A stretch of DNA of 64,000 nucleotides from Saturnia japonica (lineage: Eukaryota; Arthropoda; Insecta; Lepidoptera; Saturniidae): contig CM065316.1 in assembly GCA_033032175.1 (NCBI GenBank), forward strand, positions 8,216,115-8,280,114. Reading direction: 5' to 3'. Below are positions 34,710 through 45,944 of the stretch, one piece after another; position 1 is the first letter of the stretch, and every line of letters starts with the position of its first letter. Under the pieces are notes generated by a model. The model saw only the letters and a program-made list of their open reading frames with translations. It was not told where the DNA came from and did no database searches. The position numbers were made by a program, and so were the translations under genes.

Positions 34710-36480
34710 AATATCTATGCATTGTATGCGCACACGCACGTCGGAGGATATGTTATTATTTTTTTGTTATGGATAGTGTAATGTCCGAGTTCAGATTGTA
34801 ATAGCGATGGTCATTTGTTTTGATTGAATAGTGGCATTGGATTTTGATACCTACCTTTTATTAGTGTAAACACTAGTTCTGCAAGTAACTTTTTTACTTT
34901 GTTTACTAAACAACATTATGCATTATTTAAGAAGCTTTTTCCTGTAATTTATTGAAACTTGTAGGTACTATAATTTTTAAATTATTATCTCATTAATAAA
35001 CTAAGAGCTACAGCTATATTTTCTTAAAATTTCCTTAATCACAAGTTTATTTTTCAATGAAGTGATCATAATATTTGATTTATTTTGGTATTTGTTTAGC
35101 ATTTTTTTTATGTGCTACCTACATACGCGTAAAAGCCTTTGGGTTTTATTGAATAAGCGTAACGTCAGGAACAGTATACGGGGTGGAAAAACGAATGTGA
35201 CATGCAGGAAAAGTATATTGTAAATAGCAAATTTTACTCAAAGGAAATATACTTTTATTCAAATAATAATATTAATAACTGCATTCACAGATTTCCTAAA
35301 AAAGCTTATCTGTACCAGGAACTAAACCAACAAAAAATGTAAAAGCCAGACATGCTCTATGTTATTCCACCAATCGAAATTAAAATTATTATTTTCATAC
35401 ATTTTAACAAATTAACTGATAAGCTGCTAAAATAATATCCATTATTTTGTATGCACAGATTATGACTGCATTATATTTCATTATACACGAGTCCAGTATT
35501 TAAGTCTTCAGCAGTTTAGCGGCAGCAGCACTCAAAGTATGTCAACAAATTGAACTCAAAAGTGTGGAGTTGTCTAAATTTACTTGCTGTGGACGTTGTA
35601 ACGCATCTCTTGAAACTTCCAACGTTTACCGAATCAATCATTCACAACAACATCAAAGAGAGTAGGTAGGTAGCGCTTAGAGAAATTTATTTGAAGATGT
35701 CTCTCTCCTAGGGACAGTAAGTATATATGTATTTATTACAATTATTTTAATGCCTAAATAGACAGAAAGCCAAAACAAAGACCTTTCATTTCTTGACAAA
35801 GATCAATATCTAAATGAGCTTGCAATTTACAAGTTTACCTTTAAATGTATTTTTTTTTTTTCATTAAAAATACTGATTTACACGGTAAGTAATATATGTA
35901 AGGTTAGAAAAATTGTGTATACTTTTTTATATAGTATGTACAGTAATGATAATAATGTGAGTTAATTTTACTGGCGTTAATTTGTTTTAGTATAGTGAAA
36001 ATAATTTATCGTTGTATGAATAAACATAATTTTAATTACATTAAAATAATGTTTATTTGTACGTACATCGTTTTAATTATTTTAAAGTATAACTTACAGT
36101 TCGAAAAATAACACAAGAATATGGATGTAGAAATACTTCACTCAGGGTTTTATATCGTTCAGCATAGATTGAAAAGATTAATTGAAGCTAATGAGCAAAG
36201 TATAATTCAATCACAATGGTTCTTAAAATACAAAGAGAATAAAAATTTAAATATATATATATATGTAATATAATCGATAATACATTATGTATAAAATAAG
36301 AATTTCCAGGTTATGTTTATAGACAGCAGATAAAGTACATAAACTAAATATATATAGTTCCTGTTTTATTAAAGATTGTATGTAACGAGAAAGGCGACAC
36401 AGTAATTCTTTGACTTTTTTTAAATTATCAGTATTAATTCCCCTTAATGACCGCTGTTTACGTCAACACTTTAACGTAAA
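34710..36480. other. AT-rich non-coding stretch with one open frame
   Basis: At 35504-35665 a stop-to-stop frame of about 53 codons contains SLAAAALKVCQQIELKSVEL and FTCCGRCNASLETSN; it is preceded by an AG acceptor-like end and has no ATG. It may be chance or a lost exon; I recognise no family. The rest is plain AT-rich DNA with a short (AT)n at about 36250. Confidence 0.2.
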
Positions 36481-36485
36481 TACCA

Positions 36486-36513
36486 GACGACGCGACGCGA
36501 CGCGAAACGACGC
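36486..36513. repeat. Short GCGAC tandem repeat
   Basis: Several GACGC/GCGAC units in a row with one interruption (GAAAC). GC-rich within AT-rich DNA. Confidence 0.7.
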
Positions 36514-36869
36514 ATGATTTTGTTTTTTACGTCATTCGTTGTATGAGAGTGATGTTTTTTTTAATTTATCATATTAATAGGGATAAGGTTGAAAATAATT
36601 ATCGAGACGTTTTATTGCTCATTTGTATTATTCACGATACCTAGTATTCCATAAAATATAATTATGATTTTAAATTTCGATTATTCTCCGTTTAGAAATC
36701 ACAGATATAGCAATATTCAACCTCAAACGTATTGTTTATAGTGTTTATAAGTTTTATAACAGTGTTACCTTAGCGGGAGTTTTATGAATAAGACATACTT
36801 ATCGATTGTTATAGAATTATTGTGTCTGGTTAATTACAAATACAATGTCGAATATTTAAGATAATCTGT

Positions 36870-37170
36870 ATCTATCAATACCCCAGGATTTCGCCTATGT
36901 TAAATTTACTCGCCCAACTCTTCACCGCTTTGCCGCGTCGCGCCGCGCCGCCACTCTTCCAACACACCTGTGTAGCCTTTAATTGTTCTCACTTCTAGTA
37001 CATGCCTAAAGCTTGCCAGATTGTTTGACGTTCATGATTACTGATTTGCTGCTTAGGATCGTAGCGTGAAGTTAAATAACTTATAAAGTTTTTTAATAAA
37101 TAAGCTATAAAATGGAAAAATACATTTTCAAATTTGCCTGGTATTTTCAGTTCAAATAAACAAAAACCTT
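36870..37170 (-). mobile_element. Helitron-like repeat, family G copy 3
   Basis: On the minus strand: a TTTGAACTGAAAATACCAGG start, TATTTAACTTCACGCTACGA, ATGAACGTCAAACAATCTGG, CAAGCTTTAGGCATGTAC, a GC-rich segment with GGCGGCGCGGCGCGACG, then GCGAGTAAATTTAACATAGG and a CCTGGGG...GATAG end. The order matches 48841-49095 and 59815-60058. Confidence 0.65.
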
Positions 37171-37174
37171 TTGA

Positions 37175-38415
37175 CCTTTACAATATTAAGGACTTATGTT
37201 TAATTGATTACTAAATATAGTAATAACAAAACCTCAAAAAAGTCCTTTATACTGCCAAAAATAGTAAATAATCACCAAATTGAGAACCCTATTTTAAAGT
37301 GAAAATAGTATAACCAAACCTTTAACATTTTGCTATCCTATTAAAGCAAATTACTCCAAACGAATCATTTTAAATCAATAAGTAGTCAATAACCACTGTT
37401 TCATTATCACATAAAAACTCTTTTTCAATACTCGATGGGACTGGCAAACGCAGCTGACAGTTGTCATGCATTATGTAGGTACTCGTAGAATATTGGAGCA
37501 AAGATAATACAATACTTGAGCTCAGATCGAGAGGCTCGCAATGATAGCAATGTGTAAAAATCTATTTAAAATCGTCTGATGGTAATTTGAATCGTGTCGG
37601 TGGATCATCGTAAGTGTTGGAGTAGTCCAAGGTACGTGAGTGCATTGTATTTGTTTCAGCTCTATCGAGTTTTTGAACATCGTTTTTGATAGTATCGGAA
37701 TTATAAAAATTATCCAGTGTAGCTAAAAGCCACCGCTATTTCGGTTCGGTGCGGACGCTACAACCACCAAAATTTCAATATTAGCGGCGGACTCCCGCTG
37801 TTTCTTATCACAAGTCAAACCTAACCTAACCCAGCCACATCGTTTGATATGTATTAATAGCGCATTAATTTACTCGTTAATATTTGGTGATCATTATATG
37901 TATTTAATCCAAATATTATTATTATAAGTACAGATAAATTAATTATTACTAAAACTGTTTATGAATAAGCTAGCAAGTTATCAAACTGCCGCTTGATACA
38001 TTTTTCTGCATGCTCTCAATATAGCGACATTATAATCTCGATTCTCGGACAAAGGTGTATAAAGAAAAAAGGTGAAAAAAACCCAGAACACCCGCTGATT
38101 TATGATACGATTGACGTAATCGGTACGCATACAAAAAGTTATCCATCGGAGAGACTACGTCAGCAATGTGACGGTTCAATGTTACATAGTACTTACTTTA
38201 CTCGATGAAGACACTCACGAGGGTTACGAAGGCCCTTACGTTAATAGATACATCTATATTAATGCAACATTGTAACTGCTAGTAATTTCATCAAGTTCGT
38301 TTAATATTTTTTCTTGTCTACTTCATAGCTCATATTTTATTCTGTTAAATATTTCCTATTACTTCATAAACTGTGCCCTAATTATAAATCAACATGTTAA
38401 TGTGAAGTGAAAATT
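37175..38415. other. AT-rich non-coding stretch
   Basis: No gene. A GC-richer part at about 37720-37840 shows no copy elsewhere. Confidence 0.35.
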
Positions 38416-38421
38416 ATTATG

Positions 38422-38455
38422 TACTAGCTCCGCCCGCGACTTCGTACGTACAAAT
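38422..38455 (-). mobile_element. Helitron-like 3' end
   Basis: Read on the minus strand, GTACGAAGTCGCGGGCGGAG runs into CTAGTA, the GC-rich hairpin plus CTAGT terminus typical of lepidopteran Helitron-like elements. The element body upstream (rightward) could not be delimited. Confidence 0.5.
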
Positions 38456-38974
38456 TAAAACATAAAATAATAAAAATAAAACAGACCGTCTAACCAAAAT
38501 AGCCAGCACATAACTTTATAACAGTTAAAAAAAGTCATGCATGCAGTGTTTACACGCGGTACAAGTGAAATCTTCAGAAAACAAAAATATTCACATAAAC
38601 TATATACGTGAACAATACACCACGCTCGCTATGACGCCATTTCCCAAGGCTTCGCTGTACGCAGGCGCACACACGCATACAAGGAGGAGACCGAGATAAT
38701 AGGTAATACTGTATAATATATTTTATCTCATTCTCTAGCATGCTAAATCCTATAGATGTATGTGTTTGTCTCTTTTTATTGTCGTTTTTTTTTGACATCA
38801 CATTTCAAACTATAATGGCGCTAAAGAAGTTTTCACTTAAAAAACGTTTTTAAAACAAATCAATAATTCCAGCGATTACCTTCCACAAACATATTCACAA
38901 ATTTAATATATTTTTAATAGTATTTTAGACAAAAAAAAAATATTGAAGACTTATTTATAGGTACATTATCTTAC

Positions 38975-39105
38975 TATAGGCTCCAACGATTTCGTTGAAA
39001 CTTTGCATTTAGATAATGTTATGTTCCAAGTTTACCTATATAGGTGTTTTTCTTTTTTTGTTCATAAGACATCGAGCACAGCTCCGTCGCCCAGATAATT
39101 ATAAT
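38975..39105 (-). repeat. Interspersed repeat, family F copy 3
   Basis: The reverse complement of 28321-28450 in the same word order: CTCCAACGATTTCGTTGAAA, CTTTGCATTTAGATAATG, AAGTTTACCTATATAGGTG, then CATCGAGCACAGCTCCGTCG and CCAGA. Confidence 0.6.
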
Positions 39106-39109
39106 TTAT

Positions 39110-40265
39110 AGGGAAAATTAGAGTTTTTGCTAAACGAACAACAAATCTGAACGAAGCTCATTCTTACCAATGCCTTGACGTACTAGCATTTAAAATAAAA
39201 CTCAAATTTGGTTTTCAAATTACTAATGTAAATTACTATCTGCAGTATAATGTTAGGTTTAAATTAAGTCTTCCGCAATACAATGATGGCATTGCGTGCT
39301 TATAACACCCATGACACGTATCTATATCATATTATTAACCGAATGTAATATTATTATTATTTAAGATAACCAATCTACAGACGTAATAAACGGACTAATG
39401 AGTGTCAATATTCACCTAACCAATCGTAGCTCGCGAGCTTTTTATGGCTTTAGAGTTGTTATAATTTTAGTTTAATTAGTTTCCTAACCATAAAACTAAC
39501 TAATTGAATTTAAATTGTGATATTCTCTTAGAAAAGAGATTTTAAAAGATTGAGAATAATATAGGAAAGCAAAAAAAAACAGCCTTGCATAGTAGGTTTA
39601 TTATTAATAATACATATTTTTAATAAGCGTTTTTACAATCCGCGAGTTGATTGTATCTTTAAAAATAATTAAAGTAAATTATTGAATAATAGTGGTCTAT
39701 TAAATATGAAAAGCTTAAAACAATAAAAATCTGTAAAAAGTGATTGTTTATTTATTTAATTTTCCCTTTGGAAAATTAATATTTTTGTCTGTGAGTTACG
39801 TGATTTGAAACGATGATTAGAAACTATGAGATCACCATTTAAGAAATATGATCGTTAGACTTTTGCGTAAGTTGTCAAACTTGTCATACAAAATTTCAAA
39901 ATGAATGATGCCATCACGGGACCATAATGCAGCGTTTTTGTGGCATATTTCTTATTTAGATTAAAAATATGTAGTTTTAATCATTTTTATGGTATATTAC
40001 TATTTTAAACATATAATGTGTATAAAACAATGTTTCAAAAGTTGTCAACTCCCGGATACTAAAAGACGAATTTGATAGGTTTTATTTGAAATTATAAATA
40101 CGATCCATCAGGTACTGTAGAGTCATTTTGCCAAGCTGGTATAAAAAACAGTAGTCGTTTTGTATTACGTCCTTACCTAAGAAATTAGAGTTTTGTTGAA
40201 CTTGGTCGTTTTGATATCAAATATTTGACGTTTTGTTAGGAATTCCAAATTTAAATTTATTTCTG
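39110..40265. other. AT-rich non-coding stretch
   Basis: No supported feature. Confidence 0.4.
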
Positions 40266-40268
40266 ATT

Positions 40269-41430
40269 TAGGCTTATGTATTTGTATTTTGAATATAGTA
40301 ATTCATTTGTTTTGATTTTTCTTTGACATCGTTCTTTTCACAAAATGGAAATCTTAAAATATCGCGTTATTTACGAATTTAAGTTCCACCGTGGCTTCAG
40401 CGCTGCAGAAACAGCTCGAAGGATTATTGATGTGTATGGGGCAGCTACGGAACAAAAAAGCACGGTTCGCCTTTGATTTCAACTTTTTCGTTATGAAGAT
40501 TTTGATCTACGAAACAAATCCCGTGGACGGCCGAACACGCTAGTTGATAATGAAGAATTAAAGGTGATCGTGGAAGCGGATCCATCACACACCATGTCAG
40601 AGTTAGCGGCCGGTTTCGGTGTGAGTGATAAAACAATTTGAAACTTGAAATAAACTGGAAAAGTGAAAAAGCTAGAGAAATGGGTACCACATGAATTGAC
40701 TGAAGCACACCAACAAACTCATATTGAGTGCTGCGTTACATTACTCAACCGCCATGTCATAATAATGAGGGAATTTTGAGTCGTATTGATACATGTGACG
40801 AAAAATGAATCCTTTAAGATGATCGGAAACGCTCATCACAGTGGTTGAACCCAGGAGAACCGGCCAAATCTTGTCCCAAGCAAAAGTTGACTCAGAAAAT
40901 GGTACTGGTGAATGTTTGATTAACCAGTGTTGGTGTTATACACTACGGCTTCCTAAGATCTGTCCAGACGATAATAGTAGATCTGTATTGTCAACAATTG
41001 CAAACCATGATGTAAAAGATAGCCTTTAAAGAACCGAGACTGGTCAAATCTCTCTAGTTCACTGCTGCTGCTCTTTAGACCCCATACTTCACGACAGACG
41101 ATCGCTAAATTATAGAAACTGCAGTTGGAATATCTCTGACATCCACTATATTCCCCGGACCTTGCTCCAACAGATAACCACTTTTTTCGTAATTTGGACA
41201 ATTTCTTGAAAGGAAAAAAATTCAATTCCGATGAGGCTGTCCAAACCACCTTCAAAATTTTATATTGATTCTCGCTACCACAATTTTTTTTGCAATGAAC
41301 TAGCTATAAAATGTCGAAAGTGCATAGATAACTATGCTATATTCTTCGATTGATTAAATGTATCATATCATACAATTTTTTTTTATTTACTTTTTCCATT
41401 TAAAATGATATTTTCATATGTAAGGACCTA
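40269..41430 (+). mobile_element. Degenerate mariner element with TIR remnants
   Basis: The right end reads CATATGTAAGGACC followed by TA (41429-41430), a typical mariner terminus. The left end around TAGGCTTATGTATTTG (from about 40269) is a degraded counterpart. The ~1.16 kb between holds the broken transposase at 40345-41353. The size is slightly below the usual ~1.3 kb because of small deletions. TA target duplications fit the class. Confidence 0.7.
40345..41353 (+). pseudogene. Mariner transposase pseudogene
   Basis: The ATG at 40345 opens YRVIYEFKFHRGFSAAETAR, a helix-turn-helix start like that of mariner transposases. It is followed by a nonsense codon (TGA where Trp is expected), the GRPN linker (about 40527), and MSELAAGFGVSDKTI, again followed by TGA. 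The first catalytic aspartate survives in TCDEK (GAC at 40797-40799). The HDNARPH motif with the second aspartate is destroyed by small changes near 41085. The third lies in PDLAPTDNHFF (GAT at 41173-41175). The end CRKCIDNYAIFF with TGA at 41351-41353 is the natural C-terminus. At least four stops and several frameshifts show long inactivity. It matches the DD34D mariner pattern. Confidence 0.85.
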
Positions 41431-41639
41431 TTTATTACATACACCACAAACGAACCTGGCACATGAGCCCTTTAAGGCATCTTTCATAAGATGATACACG
41501 TATACTTAATATTAATTGCCGTAATCGCTTCACTCATTACAATTCATCTTGACATTATTTTCATAATTATACATGTTAAAGATATAAGCATATTATTTTA
41601 TTAACATCTCGGTATAATTCCGAGTAAATGGTCAAAAAA

Positions 41640-41868
41640 TCGTGCGGCCGCGTCGCGTCGTCGAAGGTCGCTCGACTTTAAGGCCGATCAGCCACTATGA
41701 ACAATGGACATCTGTTGTAATTACTATTACTTATGGGTTGTGCAATTGATAGTTCTGCAGATATGTACAGTAGAGATCATTCACGCAGCGACTATGCTGT
41801 ATGGATGCCAACTTTTTGATCTCTTTTGTTATAATGCGAGTATGTATCTTGGAGAGTATAATAATAAA
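41640..41868. other. GC-rich patch and short frame beside the TIR element
   Basis: 41643-41690 is GC-rich (CGGCCGCGTCGCGTCGTCG) and is followed by an ATG at 41704 whose frame (MDICCNYYYLWVVQLIVLQI...) runs straight into the left end of the element at 41869. If the element is taken out at its TAAA duplication the frame closes two codons later. It may be chance. Confidence 0.2.
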
Positions 41869-43795
41869 GGGGTTATTTCACGTCACGATCTACCGCACCC
41901 GATTTTCGGGGGGACGGCAGGACGCAGGATCGTGCTTCTAATTACACATCACTGCCAATCCGGCTCCAATCTCACAAAACATTATGTTGACATCTCAGTT
42001 GAAAAACGAACGTCGAGAGTACATACGTATGGTATCATGGTACTGACACTCTCGAAACTAAAAAAATTATAAGATATTATTGACAAAAACTCATTTTTGT
42101 TGTGACTGCAGTAGTCGATCAATGTTCAAATATAATTTTTAAAAAATCAACTATATTCTGAAGACTACCACAATATAATTTATTATTCCCAAAACGCGGC
42201 GCGCTCGTCGGTCATGGCGGGGGTGGATGGGACGTATCAATCGCCCTAGCTTGCGATAATATTCATGTTGAAATCGGCAATTCTTGCATAATAATTATCG
42301 TTTAGAAATTAAAAAAATATATAAAGGATTGTTTTATGTAGAAAGAGTACTAAATGTAGAATGACGGGCTTGATAAAATGACTGATGTTTAAAAATGTAA
42401 AAAAAAGGAGTCGCGCTGCGCCGTGCCGCGCCGCGCTGTCGCTAATTGATTAGTCGGTGGCAGTGTTACCAGATGCACTGTAATTACGGTAGATGAACTA
42501 TAATTTCATATCATTCATTAACCTACTCAGTGTATGAAGATCATTGTATTTTTACCTAGCTAAAATTTAGTCTATTGAGTTAAAAATGAACTTTAGTTTT
42601 ATATATTAGCACATAACGAAAGCGCTTTATAACTTTTGAAAGAAGAAGATTCTCTAATCATATTACTATGAATTATATTATACTATCCGGAAAAATCGTA
42701 GTGTTCATGCGATAGTAAAATCCTGATGTTATTAATGCATTAATTTTGTATCTACTAAAATTATGTTATAATTGTGTAATATAGGATTTTTGTTAAAAGT
42801 GGCTGTGTTCCAACTAAGCGATAGTGATAATTTAGTGCTTAGTAGTTATAAATACAAAAATATTTCTTTGAATACCTTTTAATATGCGCTATAAAAGTCG
42901 TAAATACTGTATTTGTGAGCCCAACTTCTTCTTCTGGCTACACTAGTCGGCGTGCATGTCCTTCTGCCCATAGGTATGCAAGTACGTAATTATATTTTTT
43001 AATACCCATGTGACTATTTTACAGACGGCTATTTTAATACGAAATTAAGCAAAACTTGCATTATGATAACTAAACAGCAGATATACTACGAACTTTTCTA
43101 GTCCGGCCTACGTCTTTTGAAAAATCATCATATTATACTTTTCACAAGTATAGATTACATTAATTCTGATCAGTTTTTCTTTGTTTTGTCAATAGCGGGG
43201 ATGTTTGAATCATTAATTTTGATGAAGAATTAAGGGAACATGGCGTTACCACAAAAAGAAACACTTATGAGAATTTATATTATATACGGATATAAATATA
43301 AATAAAATACTATATACAAGAATTTCTCAATTTATGAAAACCTTATGAACATCCATTGGTAGTATTTGAGTTTATCGCTTTCATACATTCAGACAGATAA
43401 ACAGATGCGGCGGAGGTCTTTGTTTTATTATATGTAATGATAGCCCAAAGTGTGATCAGAAATCTTCTTTTTTGAACGAAAGTTAGAAAGTGATTTCGTC
43501 ATGTGGTAATTTTGTCTAAATAGATCAATTTTCGGCTAGATAAAAAATTAGGTGTTCCATACCCTACATTTTTACTAAATAATTACAGTAGATCTAACGT
43601 ATTAACAGTGCATCTGGAAACATTGCTGATCACTACAGGAACCTACGTCGGACTTGTTATTAAACTACGCGATCATCGCGTTGCAGGTGATCGGATCGAC
43701 AATTCGCCCTTGGTCGTATCCTGCATACCCGATTCCTTTTATATTACACTGAATATTGACAAAAATCGCGGTAGATCGTGACGTGAAATAACCCC
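41869..43795. mobile_element. 1.93-kb element with perfect 28-bp TIRs and TAAA TSD
   Basis: The left 28 bases (41869-41896, beginning GGGGTTATTTCACGTCACG) and the complement of the right 28 (43768-43795) are identical, and both ends abut TAAA (41865-41868 and 43796-43799). This defines a DNA transposon with a 4-bp target duplication. No transposase frame is visible inside, so it is non-autonomous. The interior holds a GC-rich block at about 42410-42445 and a second, nested inverted-repeat pair (42461-43625). The perfect TIRs suggest fairly recent movement. GGGG ends with a 4-bp AT-rich TSD do not fit mariner, hAT or canonical piggyBac (TTAA); the superfamily is left open. Confidence 0.8.
42461..43625. 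mobile_element. Nested hAT-like inverted-repeat element
   Basis: The left end CAGTGTTACCAGATGCACTG (42461-42480) and the complement of the right end, CAATGTTTCCAGATGCACTG (43606-43625), differ at two positions, and similarity continues inward (TAATTACGGTAGAT against TTAATACGTTAGAT). The CAGTG...CATTG ends suggest hAT. Flanking 8-mers do not match, so the boundaries may be off or the pair may be part of the outer element. No transposase is seen. Confidence 0.5.
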
Positions 43796-43799
43796 TAAA

Positions 43800-45685
43800 G
43801 AATAATTATCGAAACATAATATGGTTACTTTTATGGCTTTATTTAAAAATTCTAATTGTTTGTTTACATTTAAGATGACATAAAGACACTACTGCTATTT
43901 TAACTATAGTTTTACCAAAAATTATGGGCAAATTTTTTCGTTCCAGCAAGAAAACCTGTATTATTGTATTTTTTTTATATAAATCACTTTTCAAGCTATA
44001 TTTAAAATTATTTTTATTTTTTGTATTTAGTAAGTACCATATTAATTTGCTTTGACCATTATTTCCTTACTGGATTCGTCATGAAATTAGCCCACGTATA
44101 TAAGAAAGGGAAATATCAAGCTCTATCAAGGTGAATTAGGTATCTTAGGTAACTAACTACACGAAAATACAAGTTAAATAAAAGATTGTCATATCTTCAA
44201 AAATAATAATATTGAGAGATACTCCTTAATCTGTTACTTATTAAACGGAGAAAAATATTGAAATAAATTCGACTTATATTTTCATGTGAGACTTATCTAA
44301 CAAATAACTAACTCAATCCAGGTTGTCCGGTATGCAATCAGTGTTACAATTAAAATCATCAAATAGCGTGTTTGTGTAACAAAAAAAAAAAGATTGACCG
44401 AGATCTAGTTAGATAAACGGAACATTCGTTTTCGAATCGATATGGATTTTATTGTTCGTCGTATACGGAAGGTGATTGGTTGTAGGTAATTACTGTGTTG
44501 CACGTAACTATTGTGTAACTGTTGAAGTGTCGTAAAAATTGAACGACTAGTGTGTTCGTTTTGAGGCTTCACGTCATATTTTCAGGAAGGCTCTAACAAA
44601 ATTTACCTTTCGTTTTCAGGTGTAATAAAATAAATAAGTTTTAGCGCGCTCGCACAGTGCGTCGAAGGACAAATTCATAAGCTTACAGTGAATGAAAACT
44701 TTGAGATAAAATTATAAACTGGTGATAAACGATTTTCTATTAAAAAACTTCATTCCTTTCATTATGCTACTTACGCTACTTTTATTTAATAAAAAGAATA
44801 AGGATTACTCGCAAATGAAAATTAATTCGGAGAAACGACGATGTTTGGGGGCTTAAACGGTTTAGTAATTAATGTAGTAAATAAACATAGATCTTATTAA
44901 CAAGACCTAAAATAATGTCAGCAATATCTATATTCTAAGGATCATACACAATAAGCATTTTTGTCTTTAAAATAACCGAGAGCGGGGGAGCACGATTCGC
45001 ACGCGTCCTGATCGATAGCATTCTGAAGTCCACGCGATCACAGCCGCGAGCACAGCCAGTACTAAATAAATTTAATAAAGGCAACGCCAATATCGCGCAT
45101 ATTACACATTACAATAAGTCATTTATTTCCTAGAGTTTAGATAGTGAAATCTTAGCGAAAGATACGTTGGTGTGTTTCAATATGCATACGTAGAACTTGA
45201 TACGTTTTTCTAATATAAGCCTATTTTCTCCAACATTGAGTGAAAGCTGGTGATTAATACCAATAATCATTAAGAAAAAAATAACGTATAACTTTTCATA
45301 TTTTTGTAAATTTTTATCGGCAAAGATTTATGCACTTCTATGGAAGAAATAGACGTGGTTATAAAGTCATGGAGTTTGCACTCAGATTCCAGTGAACTCA
45401 TGATTTGTAAGTAACATGTATAGAAATGGTATAAGAATGCCCGAAAATAAGCAATACAATTCATAGTAATAATGCTAGTATGTTAAGACTTATCACACTG
45501 ATTTGTAGCATGCATGCCGAAAAGAAATATCTCCGACAAAAGCGTCTGTAGGTACATGTTTCTGAGTTTTACTAGCGAACTAAAATATCGTATACTAATG
45601 TAAAATAAGTGAATAAATTATGAAATCTGCGTCATTAAATTTTTATTTTTTAATACTTTACATATTTTTACAGGTTTAGCGAAAA
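43800..45685. other. AT-rich non-coding stretch
   Basis: No gene. Slightly GC-richer pieces at 44640-44665 and 44985-45055 (GAGCGGGGGAGCACGATTCG) have no copies here. Confidence 0.35.
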
Positions 45686-45689
45686 ACTT

Positions 45690-45942
45690 CAATCTCAACT
45701 GATGTTAATTGACGATGGGACCCAAGACTAAGCCTGGAGGGTAACTGGCTTTCATGTATCTACAGCCGCTTGGCAATTTGAGTGTGGTAGAAAATCATAA
45801 GAAAATATCTTACCACAATAAAGCTATTGGCTTCATCATGATGTTTTTCATCATCGAAAGCTCAGGTTTATTGTAGAATTCAAAACTACGTCAATGGACA
45901 CGGTCTCTGAACAACACGCTACCACTGAGCCATCATTGCTTT
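45690..45942 (-). mobile_element. tRNA-derived SINE, family H copy 4
   Basis: On the minus strand the head GATGGCTCAGTGGTAGCGTG (A box) begins at about 45942, followed by ACCGTGTCCATTGACG. The B box is degraded. The body includes TAAGATATTTTCTTATGATT and CTACCACACTCAAATTGCC and ends with words paralleling the 3' part of 50521-50812. Nearly full length. Confidence 0.65.
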
Positions 45943-45944
45943 AA

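Noticed and set aside
40953..41255. 100-codon minus-strand frame
   Set aside because: Antisense to the mariner transposase pseudogene.
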